The notes under the pieces are model-generated. The model saw only the letters and a list, made by a program, of their open reading frames with translations. It searched no databases and had not been told where the DNA came from. A stretch of 64,000 bases of DNA. Origin: Cryptomeria japonica (Eukaryota > Streptophyta > Pinopsida > Cupressales > Cupressaceae). The stretch's first letter is position 1, and each line of letters begins with the position of its first letter. Location: NCBI RefSeq assembly GCF_030272615.1, contig NC_081406.1, positions 481,216,900-481,280,899 of the forward strand, given 5' to 3'. The position numbers and the translations under genes are program-made. Shown here in pieces: positions 10,780-23,785 of the stretch.

Positions 10780-13473
10780 AAATTAAAATAATGTGCAACA
10801 AAGGCATAACCGCCCCATATAAGACAAAAATATGCTCCATGCTTTCGGAAGAGATGTTGCAAAAGTTATTGAAATCGTTGTAGAGAATCACATCTACTTC
10901 AAGGAAGACATACTCATACCAAACTGAATTGCACTACATCCCAAAATTGTTGGAGGCACATCAAACATATGTATTGATATATGATGACTAGTTGAAATGC
11001 AAATTTGCATCCATTTTATCCATTGCCTCATTAGGTGGAGACAGAAGAAGTTGTTCATACAAATTTTTCTCATGTACAATTGAAATTGCATCCCAAACAT
11101 TTTAGTTGTCACTAGCATTATCTACTAGGATTTTTTTTCACATTATCCATGTGAGCAGAGTAGCCATTATATTCTACAATCTATTTGTCCAAGTTGGAGA
11201 ATCTAGTTATAATTTCATCTTCTAATCTTATCGGGTCTCATATTAAAAACATTTACATCTTCCTTGTTTTCCTCATTTATTGACTTAATTATAGAATAAA
11301 AAACTACCTTAAATATTTATGTATGCATTTACTGTCTTCATTTCACCATTATTAGATATAATTTGAGACATCAAATTAACTTCATCTCCTTAAATGTATC
11401 TAATTCCTTGCTCAAACTAGCCATGAAGTCTTAATGCTCCTTTATGAGAAAACTTAGTACATTATATCTTTCAAAAAGTTTGGCATGGATAGCCTAACTA
11501 CCTCCAACATCAACATGATGTACAACAATGTTCATGGTTGTTGTTTCTTTAGACCATGTGATATACCATTATTTCAATTTCCCCTGATCTTCATGTGCTT
11601 CTCATATATGTTTCTGATAGAATTATATACATTATATGCCTCATCAACAAGGCCCAATATGTTAGATAATATAGTCAACAATATTAGTGACCTTTTTCTC
11701 TCATTCATTAATGGTTGCCTTATTTGTCTACTTACTCCTTTAAAGCTCATCATCCAAGCTTTTCACCTTAGATTTCAACAATTCCACTTCCTAAGATGAA
11801 GTATTATGTGTGATATCTTGTTGATGTGGGAACAATCTTATGACTAAATTATATTGTTCATGTAATTTCAAATTTTCTTCATTCAATTTTGTAATGTCAA
11901 CTTCCATCTTTTGGACAATTATCTGAGTGAACATAGTTGTATTCATTATTAATTATGTTATCTATGAAGCACTTGTATCACTCAATCTTTTAACAATCAA
12001 ATTTTGAGTCAACTCATGTGTATCTTTAATCACATTTTATTTATTAGTTTTGGGATAAATAGACCATGTTGGTAAGGTCTCATGCCTTAGACTAAATATT
12101 AAACCAAAATATAGTTCATGTGTCTTCTCTTCAAATCTTAGGACTAGATCATCACCCACCTATCTCCTAATTGTATCAAAAGCAATATCCAAAGACATAT
12201 CTCATCCTTCTAGCAATAAACAACCACTCTTTTTAACAATTTCTCTTCCTTTCTATGGTGTAATCTCAACTACGTCAATAGTGACCTTAGACCAAATCTA
12301 AAATGATATCTCATATTCATTCTCCATAGCTATGTCATTCTCCCCTAGGCTCTTTTAAAATTCCTCACCTTTATTTTAAGGACACGTTCCTTAAGTTCTT
12401 TAGTGGCGATGAATTTGTCATCAAACATAAATTAAGTTTCAGGCTAGTGCCTTGACACCATCCACCACCTGGCCACTCATTTGAAAATTGATTATCATTC
12501 TATCCTTTGAAGGTGGCTTAATTACAACCCTAGGTGTTGGATTTGTATATTACCTTATCTCTTGAATGTTTGGAAATATATCGTTCTCTTCAATTGGGTA
12601 GTCCATCAAAGTTTTTGCTCGTGGAGATATTTGTTGTAAAGGGATAACTTGTTCAAAGTTCAATCGAATCATCACTTGAGTTGAAGACGAACTTAGTCTA
12701 TCCTTAGAATGTATAAGAATATTTGCTAATATATTGCTTAAATTATCTGACATTGTCCTAATCCTCAAGATAAGATCATTTATTTCATTGGGTGACCCCT
12801 TAAAGGATGGATCAAGCCCCTTCCCTCTTTCCTCTACAATTTGAATTTTGTCTTAGGCCTTTCTTCTTATGACTTCAGCTTAAGAGAATCAATTTCTGAT
12901 CAAATATTCATGTAGATGTCTTGATAGCTTGTGTGCAACTCTAACATCATGAATAAAGTGCTCTAGATCATAATTTATGATCTTATCAACCCTTATCATG
13001 TAAGACATTAACATGGTGGCAAGTAACCCTAATCCCTCCTTAGAAGTAATTTGGAAATTAGAAAAGAAAACAGTTGAGGGTAGCAATGACCCCTTATTCA
13101 AATTCCTCAAGTGTGTTTTATCAAACTCATTTAACTGCCGCATAATTTATAGAAAGGTAATTTTGTCTTTAATTGATCTAGGTAGTATATGTGGTGCAAT
13201 TGGAGCACCATAAACCTTAACCATTGCGGAGTTTGCATAGAAGAATGAATCGCCCTAATTGTGATTGATTCTTAATTTGGGGCATTGTTCCTTAGGTCTA
13301 AAAAGCCTTTTAACCTTCTCTAAATGTCTCCAATCAGGTTGGTCAATATTACTCAAAACCTCTTTGACAAAGAATTCTTTAAAAATGGCATAGTTTGCTT
13401 TGCTTATCCCATATATACATCCATTCTTGGACAAACATAATTCTCTTTTGGGTATCATGGGATCTGACCTAAA
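10780..13473 (-). pseudogene. Large decayed ORF of unknown family, middle and C-terminal part
   Basis: Continuation of the frame that starts at 17503, on the far side of the Copia-like insertion. On the minus strand reading resumes at 13473 and can be followed past many stops and several frameshifts. The best-preserved stretches are 13458-13255 (around KANYAIFKEFFVKEVLSNID), 13143-12889 (around FSNFQITSKEGLGLLATM) and 12768-12550. From about 11900 to 11500 the translation is rich in Lys/Glu/Leu (KLNEENLKLHEQYNL; ELLKSKVKSLDDEL), suggesting a coiled coil. I do not recognise a named domain. From memory it resembles large hypothetical proteins common in plant repeat DNA, which I cannot verify here. 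A repeat-borne ORF is more likely than a host gene, given the setting. Confidence 0.5.
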
Positions 13474-13797
13474 TGTTGGTGTATATATTTCATGTTGTGC
13501 ACAAATTCTTAAGTTTACTTAAGAAATAGCATTCTACTAGATGCATAGTTGTTTATTAGCTAAGTAGTTAGGTATATCAATTTTTGTGTTAGAATGGTTA
13601 TACCTACTCTTTTTCCTGATTGGGACATCTGTCTTTGTCACTTGTATTTTACTCTCCCGATTTCTATTTTATAAACACGAACTATGTACATTTGTAAACA
13701 TCTCATTCTCGTTAATGCATTATGTACATTGACTTGTGAAATAACTTATGATTGCTTCTCATTATATGATGAAAATTTATGTTTTAGCTCGTCAACA
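13474..13797 (+). repeat. 5' LTR of element E (324 bp)
   Basis: Aligns along its length with 16337-16681, with roughly one difference per ten bases by eye, implying an old insertion. It ends GTCAACA and is followed at once by the primer-binding-like site. Confidence 0.8.
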
Positions 13798-16336
13798 TGA
13801 TATCAAAACAATTGAAACTGCAGCCCCTTCCCACCTAGTGAGTGTTCTCTAGGTTTGAGATCCACAACAGCATCTTGTTTTTCTATGATTGTTGTGCTAT
13901 TTCCATTTGGGAAAACTCGTTGTTGTCTTCAAAGTTTTATTGTTCCAATTTTAATTGGAAGATTAGTCGTTGTCCTTCCAGTGACCCGTTTGTTTGTTGG
14001 CAAGCGCTTTCATGTTTTGGATGGACCTTTATGATCTGCACATCAACCTTCGACTTGTGGTTTTCAAAGTTTGGTGGTCCGCGATTTGGCATTTTTTGGG
14101 AAAACGTTTTGCAGAGGTCAATATGTTGTTATATTAATCGCTAAGATTTTATTGCCCGTGATCACATTTATTGTTGGAGTTGCTCGGGCAACACACAATT
14201 TTCGCCAGCATTTTATTCTTACTTGGCCCACAATTTCGGAGGTATTGTTTGTGCACAGAGTGATTGCAATTCTGGAGGTTATATTCATCTTTATTTGGTA
14301 GCAATTTTTACCTCTGTTGGTGACACGATTTGGTGACATCTGGCCCCTATTGTCTTATAGTGTGTGAATTTTTTTTTGATTTGGTGATATGCGTTAGTGA
14401 TTTGTCTGTCCGATCAATCACTAGTTCACTACCTTTGTTCCTACTCACCTCTAATGGCCATAGCAATCGATTTGGACTTTGGATTATTCTCAGTCTGAGA
14501 AATATATTTGCCCTATCTGATCTGTTTAAGGTTTTGATGGTTCGTGGTGGTTGTTTTTTGTAATGATTTGGTTGCTAAGTGGCGTTTCCTCACTGTGAAA
14601 CCACCAAAATATCTCGATTGATCAAATTCATTTGCAAATGGGAGGTCAGATCTGTGCAAGTTGACTGGCATCGACGCATCGAGTTTTTTATTAGGGCCCG
14701 TGGTTTTTGCTCTGAGTGAGCTTGAAAACTCAATAGCTCGATTTTCTTTTGTAGACTTCTGTAACTCCAAAGTTTTGCTCAAATATTTGTTTGTCGCTTC
14801 ATAGGGTTCTTATTCTTACACACTGATTAGGCGATTTAGGTTTCGCGTTTGTGCAAGCCTTGGTGGGCCCATTGTTGAGTGGGAACTTTTAGTCCCATAT
14901 CGACCCTCCCACAACTTTTCAAGGTTTTATAAGGACTACATCATAGTGATTAAGTTTCTCTCTCCTCTTCAGCCTTATTGGCTGTTATTATATTTTGGAA
15001 GTTTCTATTGCGATAACTATATCGCTATTTTTTAATTTTTTTTAAGGATCATCTTTGTAAATGGGATTTTTTTTCATCCATCTTTGATTGATTTGAAGAG
15101 GAGAAACTATATTAAATGGAGAAATAGAATTATCACCCATTTTTATTGCTGAATTTGTTGTCGTTTTTGTATGACCTTGTTCCTCCACCTTGCATATCTC
15201 GTCAGAGATTTGCTTGGAATTGTAAGAGAGATCATGTCCTAGAGTCATTGGTATGCATGTAGATGGTGACATCCTAGAGACTTAGAATCTATTGTTGGTT
15301 TTGGGCATCTTCATGCTCTTTAGACTGCAATTTGGGAGTTATGTGGTAACTGTGAATCTCAACCATTCCTAGATGATCCTCTTTTAGATTGTAGTGTGCC
15401 TCTTCATCCTTCAAAGAAGACACCTTATGGATACTATTATGGAATTTAATACCTTGAAGCATTTCAAGACTTCATATGAGGATGAGGTTGCTTCTGAGGT
15501 TGTTGATTCTTCATTAGAGGTAGTTGATCGCCCTTTACTTGAAACTTTCATTGTTCCTGATGAGCAAGAATATCATTATCTTTTGGACTTGGCTGGAGGA
15601 CGCATTATCAATTTTTCAGATCTTGCTTTGTTGGATGAGCATTTGACAAGTATTTCATACTTGTTTGTTGAGTCTCATCTTGTAGATTTGGGATACACAC
15701 TCGAGGGAGTTTCTCTCCTCTTTGATGACAACCATTGCCTTCCTGCTATCACATCATCTTCATCTTTGGAGCTTGTTCCACATAGTTCTAGTTTGTCACC
15801 TTCTTGTTTGTTGGATTAGAGTGTGGCATCATCATTTTTCATGGACAAGGAGACACATGAGTAGTTTTCAGAGACATCATTATACATTTAGATTCTGCTT
15901 CATATCAATTCCCATTCAGAATGAGAATCATTCCTGCACCTTTACATGATTTTGTTTCTTCCAAAGGGGAGACAAGTTGGTGGTAAGCATTGGATCTTCT
16001 GATGTCTTCAAACACTTACCATTCTTGCAGGAGATTATTCATTATGGGTGCTACATAGTTTCTCACCTTTCCTCCTATGGGGGGACATCATTTGTATCTT
16101 TGTGAAGGAAGTAGTCCTTGAGGGCTGTTGAGGAGTCCCCCTTCCTTTCACTTTTGCTTTTCAACATTTGTTTGTTCTCTCTTTTAGAGAGGAATTTTCT
16201 CCCACAATTTTTTTCTCTGGTTATGACAGATTTGCATTTCATTGCATTGTAGTTGTACATGGGTACCTAATATAGAGATGTGGTCAGGACCCATAATACT
16301 ACATTGCATATTTCTCCTAGGTTGCACTTAGGGGGG
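13798..16336 (+). other. Interior of element E without recognised protein
   Basis: The longest plus-strand frame is 15394-15819 (141 codons), acidic and Leu/Ser-rich (around DEQEYHYLLDLAGG). I do not recognise it and cannot tell whether it was ever translated. No DDE, YxDD or zinc-knuckle motif is visible in any frame. The last ~200 bp before the 3' LTR are U/C-rich and end in the polypurine tract. Confidence 0.5.
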
Positions 16337-16681
16337 TGTTGGTGTAAACATTTCATGTTGTGTACAAGTTCTTAAGTTTACTTAGGAAATAACATTCTTC
16401 TAGATGCATAGTTGTTTATTAGATAATTAGTTAGGTATATCATTTTTTGTGTTGGAGTTGTTACACCTACTATTTTGTCTGATTAGAACATTTGTCCTCG
16501 TCACTTGTATTTTACTCTCCTGATTTTTTCTTTATAAACATGGGGTCTGTACATTTGTAAACATCTCATTCTCATCCATGCATTTTGTACATTGACTAGT
16601 GAAATAGGTCGTGGTTGCTTCTCATTGTTTAGTGAAGGTTTGTGTTTTGGCTTGTAGCATAGGCTCTTGGGAGTGTCAACA
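16337..16681 (+). repeat. 3' LTR of element E (345 bp)
   Basis: Pairs with 13474-13797. Near its end it has about 20 extra bases (around 16653-16675) relative to the 5' copy, then the same GTCAACA terminus. Confidence 0.8.
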
Positions 16682-16686
16682 CTGAA

Positions 16687-17503
16687 GAGGAGTTATCCAA
16701 ACCCCTTTTCCACTAAACAATAGAATTTGACATAAAAGAGAGCGCCATTTGATATACATAATATCACCATCCTTTTTCAATGAACATAGACTCTTGTGTA
16801 TACCATCTAGAATAATTTTTTTGTTGTCATAGGTCTTGTTCACATCCCGACTTTAGATATCTACTATCAACACCATTAAATTGATTTCCATTAAGTTTTG
16901 ACATCCATCCCTAGTGCTTGGCATAGAGAAAAGTAAATTTTGATCAAATATTCTATAAATATATCATAATTAAAGGGCTCTAAGTCATTGTTAGAAAATA
17001 TCTTCAATTGTTTATTTGGCCCCTTAGGCCTGAAATTTGGTAGCCACTTAACCCTATAACTCCCTTTCAATCTATCATATTCTCTATTGAACTCTCTGAA
17101 GTCAATAAGCAACTAAGCATTTGTATTTAGGTTGAAAACTTGATAAATCTATTTTTTGCTCAAGCTTGTTAGAATTTTTCCCTCGCCATTGTAGATTGTT
17201 CTATCATCTGGGTTATAAGCCCTAACAATAGCCCTAATTAGGTCAATATTAATGAAAATATTTGGTACTACCAACCTTCCCAAACCTACTCTCCAAACAT
17301 TGCAACTAGGCTTGTTGGCCATACACACATTAAAACCATGAATTGGGATGATAGCATCCTTGCAAGATTCATTTCTATCAATGATGAACTATCTGTTAAA
17401 ATACCAAAACCTCAAGCACATATTACTTTCTTAGATAACCCAATAGTTGGGCAATTGTATCTTTATCTAAATCTCTTTTAACTCCCCTCGACGACTCAAC
17501 CAT
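16687..17503 (-). pseudogene. Large decayed ORF of unknown family, N-terminal part
   Basis: On the minus strand the frame starts with ATG at 17503 (MVESSRGVKRDLDKDTIAQL) and is readable to about 16740 with at least four stops and two or three frameshifts. Well-kept segments include IPIHGFNVCMANKPSCNVWR, GRLVVPNIFINIDLIRAIVR and LPNFRPKGPNKQLKIFSNND. No standard domain is evident. At 16682 it is interrupted by element E and resumes at 13473 on the other side. The sequence on the 5' side (17504-17760) looks like an AT-rich leader. The whole original frame, without the insertion, was roughly 1,100-1,200 codons. Confidence 0.5.
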
Positions 17504-17779
17504 AACTACTAAGATTAAGAATTTTTGAATAAAGCTAGGGTTTCCTAGACTTCTTTACAATTATTTATCTCTTTAGAGAATTCAAAAGACAACAAAACTT
17601 CTAATACTTCAATTATTAATATTTTATCCTTAGGAAACCAAAAAAAATCTTCATGAAGGAGAAAACACTTGAGAAGACAAGAGGACCACTTAATATTTCA
17701 TTGCCCATGTGAACCCTAGAAAATGTTGGGAAAAATGGTGTCTCAACCTTGCATTTATGCGAGGTTACTATTTATAGTA

Positions 17780-18640
17780 AGTTTTCATTTGAGCACGAAA
17801 TGGTGCGAAACTCTCCCTAAAGCTTTTGGTTGGTTAGATAAGCATTCCGGTAAAGTTGCGTCGCAAGGTCACAGCTAGTTTTGAAGATATTAATGTTTTC
17901 GTCTTGGAGGGGTGCAATAAAATATTTAAACTTAATTTTGGGGACTTTAGAGGCTCCGAAATGCCCTGAAAAGTGGTCGTAACCAGCGAAGCGGGTTACG
18001 AGGTGATAGAGAACTTCGCGAGCTTTCCGGCGCTTCAAATGGTTCGTCAATCGGACACCCGGTTCTCAAGTTATGGCCTCCGAAAGTTTGTACTCCTGAA
18101 ATAGGAAAAATAATTTGTATCGGATACATAAATGAGCTGTAAAGGGGAGCGACACATGTTGATGTGTGCTTTAACATGTCATAGGGCGTCTAGAAGGGAG
18201 ATAAGGTCGGCTACACCTTATTGGGTGGTTTTAGCCCATGGTTTTGTAATACTGTTTGACGGTTTCTTGTATTGTATCTCCTATTTATGAGGTGTGTGAG
18301 ATAGAGGTTGTGTGTAAGAGTCTTATGGCTATTGAGTTGCCTCTGAATCTCTGATTAGTGGTACTCCTGCGAAGAGCTTGCTCTGCAAGTATGTTGTAAT
18401 CTGTTTTTGATTGCTGAATAAAATATTGAGCTGCTTTTGGAGGGTGGGGTTTTTCTCCCGAAAGGGTTTTCCCCACGTAAATCATTGTGTTGTGGTATGA
18501 TTGCTATTATATCTATTTCTATTTTCTGTAACTGTTGTAATGATCTGAAATTTTTTTTGCATTACCCTCCTCTCAAGGTTAGTGTAGGAAGTTGTTTCCG
18601 CTACTTAACTTCCTTACAGAAAACCTCTGAAAATTCTTCA
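17780..18640 (+). mobile_element. LTR-like fragment, Copia type suspected
   Basis: The stretch has the look of an LTR on the plus strand. There is a TATA-like CTATTTATGAGG near 18279, a polyadenylation-like AATAAAATATTG at 18418, and the phrase GGGTTTTCCCCACGTAAAT (18463-18481), which is common in the R/U5 region of plant Copia LTRs. Base composition is less AT-rich than its surroundings. I cannot fix the ends, and find no partner LTR or target duplication. Confidence 0.35.
18583..18618. repeat. Short inverted repeat (hairpin)
   Basis: TGTAGGAAGTT (18583-18593) and AACTTCCTTACA (18607-18618) are complementary with one extra base and are separated by 13 nt. It could be an LTR junction or a terminal-repeat scar; its role is unknown. 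Confidence 0.5.
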
Positions 18641-18649
18641 ATAGCTTGA

Positions 18650-21600
18650 CTTTTGTAAAATTCAATAAAATTAGTCATTTTAGCTCTTAGGAGGACAAGA
18701 ACAAATACAATTATATCAAAGAATAAGATGAAAACAAGTAGATAACAACCAAGTCCACCATTAAAGCTCATACCCGTGAAGCAAATAATTGCATGTAGTC
18801 ATTTCCGAGTTTTAAAACATGATCGTTAATCATAATACATTGGATGACTATCATAGTTTTCTAAAGCCCTTTTTAAAATTTCATTAACCGTGGTAAGAGA
18901 TGACTTTGAATAACCTTTGGATAAATCGGCCGCAGCTAAACTAGCTCCAAAACTGCACGTCAATAACACGAAAGTCAATAATATGTTTTTTTTTTTAAAT
19001 TACAAATCGTTGATCGTGATCAGCAGAAAGCTACGACTTTGATTTTTTGATTTTTTTTTAATAAGTCAATAACATGAGTTTTATAACCCCGCTTTGGAAT
19101 CAATTTAGCTGCGTCAACCTAACACATGACACGTGTCATAATTTCACGTATTTGCCCCCAACAAGAAATATAACTTCACCAAACTGCAATACATAGGAGC
19201 TTTGAAATATTTCAATGTATGAAATTAAAATCCTATGTGCAATGTTCCCACTATCATTGGAAAGAAAGCATGGGCCCACATTGACCAAGCTCCACCTGGA
19301 ATGATATCATGGTGTCACTAGCTTAGGATAAAATTTAATCCTCAAGCCACGATAGAAGAAACACATAATAATTAACTGCATTTGGATGCCACTGAGGAAA
19401 GAGAAACCTCAGGGTGCACACTTCACCCAATCACAACTTTAATAAGGGTCCCTCCTCTCAAACTTGTGATAGTAATGGTTGATGTGATGAACACACATGG
19501 TGGAACATTGGGGATTTGTAGCTTTAAGTTTCAAGAATGGAATGGAATTGTGATAGAGGAGAATATTGTGATACAAAGGCTTTGCAAACTTGGAGAAATG
19601 ATATCATGACTTCAATTCATGAAAGCTTTGTGAGCTTGTGACAAGCAAGGTCAATATGATATAAATATGAAATCTTTCCCCAAAGTGACATGGAAAATGA
19701 CTTAGTAGACCCACAAATGATAGTTCATCACAAACTAAGGTTTTACATTGAAAATGATTTTGGAGATAAAAAGGCTGCATGCAATGAATGAATGAATGTT
19801 AAATGCAATCGAATAATTACATGTGTTATAGGTCAACAAGGGTAGGAACCACCCAATGGGCCCAACACCAAACAACTTAAGTGACTTTATAATGTTCATT
19901 CTTTAACTAAAAACTTTATGTCCCTAAGAAAGGGGGGATGATTAACAAACAAGTAAAGGGCTTAATGAGATAACTTATTGAACCACTCAATAACTATCCA
20001 AGTAGGGTAACAAAGGAATATAGCGAATGCAATAGAGTCAATAGAGGTTTAGTATTTTAGGCAAATGCAAATATTTTAACCCTTGCGTGCATTCATAAAA
20101 AATCCTAAATTTTAGCAACCTAGGCACTATCACCTTCCTCTCCACCAACACCACATTCCTTATAGAGGGGAAATATTATTGGCATAGATATACTTTTAAT
20201 AAACCTTACATTCAAGTTTTAGATAGATATCCAAATAGGATGTGGATATATTTTATGAATAGATAATTAGCTCCTATTATCTATTTATATTAAAAAAAAA
20301 ATCCATACACATGTCAAATAATTTGAAACATCACAAATCATCAAGAAAAAGGTTAAGAATTCTCATTTCAGTGAACAATCTCCACTAAAATAAATATGAA
20401 GATGTTTAAAATCTCATTGGGCTCTTTCCATTGTAATGTAAATAACCTCTAGCTCAAGCAATTGTTACAATTTCCTCTAAAATTCCTCACATCCTTGAAC
20501 CAATTCAAGGTAGACACATAAGAAGTATGTAGCATGGTTACCTACCTCTTAGGCATGGATAATTATAAGAAGATATCCATTGCATAACTAATTATTATTT
20601 ACAAGTTGAGTATAACTCTACTAGGTGAGCTCCTACGGTTGACCTTCTCCTATTATATCAAGGAATAGATGAATAGTAGTCAACAAACTTCAATTGCATC
20701 AAAACCTTTAAATATCCTTCCTTGCTCCTACACATGATTCTCCCCTTGTGCTTCTAGATCCACTTAGACATCAACCCTAGACTTGTCCATTCTTCTAAGG
20801 GTGTGTTCTAATTATTGTCTAGATTCCCTTCCTCTACTACAAATTCATTTATTACACTTTTATGGAGGAAAAACTAATGGACTCTCTCCTAGATAAATAA
20901 CAAGGAACCCCTAGAATCATCAAATATTGCATTATAATCCTAAGGTCCTTAAATAGGAAAGATTGGTATTTCAAATAGGATAGCACAATCATTAAGTCTA
21001 TGGTTACTTTGGTAGAGTATACAAGCTTCTAAAGCACATCACTAATAGGGTGTTTGCCTTGGAATTCGTGCACTAAGTGGACATCACAAATCAAGAGTTC
21101 AAAAATTAGAGAGAAACAATTGTCTTCCGTCACCTTTCACACCCATTTGATGACATCAATCTAATCAAGAGTAAGGTTGTAAAATTTTTTAGATGGCAAG
21201 TTGATAGAGTTGTAATTGGACCAAGTTGAGGTCTACTAGAACTATTTTCTAATAGGATCATTCTCTTTATGGTTATAGAAGATCAACAATAGTGATCAAT
21301 GAAAGTTTACTCACGAACCCTGCTCGTAGATTGAAGATAAGAGAAATATTAAGAGAAATCAAACAAAATTATTGGCACCTTGCAAACCATAATTATATCC
21401 ATATCCTTGCAACCCTATGAGACTTTTTATAGATTTTATAGGGCAGACCTACATAACAACTATAGGAACTCCTTGAAGAAACCCAATTAGAATGACCACA
21501 CGATGGTTAATTGGTGGAAATTTAGGTAAGGGTGGACCATATGGTAGACTAAATAGGGAGTATACATTGGATGATAAGTGAGAAGATCTCTCTGATCAAG

Positions 21601-22129
21601 CATATACAAGCCTAACCTTAACATGCACTCCTTTTAAACCTAAGGGAATAATAGAATTCACCTCTTCAAATTGAGAAGAACAAGCAAAATATAGATCTCT
21701 TGGGCTTGTGATTGCACCAATGTAAGAAGCACCATCAAGAGTATCAACCCTACTAATGATGGCATCCATTGGAGGTGCAAACCCATTACAACTAGCTACC
21801 CAATCTAAATAGAAATAACAAGTTTCAAGCCACTAGCCAAAAATAGCACAACCAACAAGAGTATTCACTGTAATTATAGTGAACTCACTAGAAGTCCCAA
21901 GTAGTCAAACAAGAAGAATATATCCAATATCAAGTGGATAGTTTGATACTCCCTCATCATCATATATAGCACTTTTTGTAAATAAAATATTATTCAATTT
22001 TTTTGTGGGTGGGGATGATGACCTTAAAGAGTAGAATAAAAAAGAAAATATAAAAGGTGGGTAAGCCACTGAAGAAGAAGGTTAAGAAGTAGGTAGGGGT
22101 CGAAGAGCAAGTGTGGTTAATATACCCAC
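18650..22129. other. Gene-less decayed DNA
   Basis: No gene is supported. Some minus-strand frames between about 20400 and 21900 stay open for 30-40 codons with plausible composition, so an ancient transposon remnant is possible, but I recognise no domain. A short frame at 19382-19609 has no recognisable content. Confidence 0.4.
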
Positions 22130-22640
22130 CATACTAGCAATTATACTTCCTAAACCTACTACTCATCCCCCTTATCCTCCCTAATCTACTATCCCACATC
22201 CTTATTCCCCTTTTCATTTCGTATCTCCCATTTTATTATCCTTGATTATAAACATTCCCTCTTCCCCTTCACCCAGGCCCACTCTCTTTTCTTCTTCTCC
22301 ATATTCCCAGTTTACTCTCCCCTCCATTTTCCCAACTATAATTCCCTATTATCACAACCCCTTAAGTTCCCCAACAATAATCATTCATGCCACCACACTC
22401 TCTATTTCACTACCTACCCTAGTACTACTATCTTTAGCACCCCTCACCAATTGGCCATATTCTATAATTCCTATTGGTTGGGGCTTATCATCTCCACACC
22501 TTCCAAGCACATATCCCACCACCTCCAAATATTATGGATTCCAAACCACTCTCTCCCATTGACCCATAAAAACTCACTCTTTTCACCTTAACACAACAAG
22601 GAGCCATAAAAACATAAATATTCTCCCATAAGGCTACTCA
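22130..22640. repeat. Pyrimidine-rich (C/T) tract
   Basis: About 500 bp with strong C+T bias on the plus strand (runs such as CCCCTTATCCTCCC). It opens a spurious Pro/Ser/Thr-rich frame at 22242-22562. I see no domain on either strand and treat it as low-complexity sequence. Confidence 0.6.
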
Positions 22641-23297
22641 ATTACTTCAAGGAATGATGGTAAGAAGCGATCATTCCCTTTACTAGTACCATATGATCCC
22701 AATATAGGTTGTCATGCAATAGGAGTCTAAAATAAATTAAAAATAAGATATAATTCCTACCACCAAAAAGGTGAGAACATTTAATATGATCTAACATAAT
22801 ATGTTATGCATTTTTCTCACTTCCTTCTATTAACACTAATATGCTAAAGTTGTGACAAGTAAGATCTTCTTTTCAAAAACCCAAATAGAAAATCCTCCTC
22901 AACATCCAACCATTCAATCAAAAGATTAAACATACTAATATATTAATAGACTAGCAATGATGTAAGCCTCTCAAACCAAAAGAAGATCAAAATAACAAAC
23001 ATTCATTCTTTGAAAAAGGGAGTATGCCCAAAACAATCCCATACAATTATTTAAACTATCTTCATAATAAACTCATATGCATAAAGGATACAAAGGAAAA
23101 AGAAACCATGCTAAGTGCTCCTCAAAATTGCCTTCTAGAATTGACATCCACAACTCAAGACTAATCCTCACGAAAAATTAAAGCATGAAACAAAATATAT
23201 ATGAGAATAAGGTAATCGATTATGTGAGAAATTCCTAAGTCATTGTTGCGAGGATAATCTAGAAATATGTGGCAAACGAGTTTGGAAGCACCATCGA
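22641..23297. other. Gene-less AT-rich DNA
   Basis: Nothing recognisable. It leads into the 48-bp minisatellite. Confidence 0.5.
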
Positions 23298-23690
23298 AGA
23301 TATGTTTTAAAAAATGATTTAATGACTCTAAGAACATTGTTGAGAAGACGTTCTAGAGGATGTCATGAATGAATCTAGGAACATCACCGGAGAGACATTT
23401 TAGAGGATAAAATGAATGAGTTTGGTAATATCACTAAGAAGATGTTTCAAAGAATGAAATAAATAACTTTGAAAATGGCATTGAAGAGATATTAAAGAGG
23501 ATAAAATGAACATTTGAAACATTTCTAAGGAGATGTTTTAGAGGATGAGATGAATGACTCTAAAAAAACATCATTAACATGATGTTTGGAAGAATGAAAT
23601 GAATGACTTTGGAAATATCATGCTAAAGAGGCAATTTAAAGAAAATAATGAACTGAAAATATTATTGAGGAGAAGGTATAGAGGATGAAA
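23298..23690. repeat. ~48-bp degenerate minisatellite, about eight copies
   Basis: The unit is near GATGTTTTAGAGGATGAAAT followed by GAATGACTTTGGAAACATCATTGAGGA-like sequence, repeated with 42-49 bp spacing. Copies begin near 23298, 23349, 23396, 23443, 23490, 23534, 23583 and 23632. Forty-eight bases equals 16 codons, and one plus-strand frame gives DVLEDEMND-like words, but every few units contain stops. It may be the decayed repeat region of a protein or simply a minisatellite. Confidence 0.65.
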
Positions 23691-23785
23691 TTGTTGAAAT
23701 CTGTAAATTGTCTCTTATTAGGATTTGTGGCATTAGCCTCTCGTGAGATCCTTAACTGGGTTGGTAGCAATTTCCTAATTAGGTG

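Larger units (their letters stand above)
13474..16681 (+). mobile_element. Copia-like non-autonomous LTR element E
   Basis: Two LTR copies (13474-13797 and 16337-16681) start TGTTGGTGTA and end CAACA. TGATATCAAAAC directly after the first LTR (13798-13809) is 9/12 identical to the usual initiator-Met primer-binding site TGGTATCAGAGC. AGGGGGG (16330-16336) directly precedes the second LTR as a polypurine tract. The flanks CTAAA (13469-13473) and CTGAA (16682-16686) look like a 5-bp target duplication with one change. The 2.5-kb interior has no readable integrase, reverse transcriptase or RNase H, so this is a LARD-type passenger or a heavily deleted Copia. It split an older minus-strand ORF. 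Confidence 0.8.

Noticed and set aside
15394-15819. Host gene inside element E
   Set aside because: It lies between the LTRs of a non-autonomous element, has no recognised domain and is short.
20400-21900. Coding gene on the minus strand
   Set aside because: Open stretches of 30-40 codons are expected in AT-rich DNA, and I could not chain them into a recognised protein.
22242-22562. Pro/Ser-rich 106-codon frame
   Set aside because: It follows from the pyrimidine-rich tract; no domain and no conserved copy in the window.
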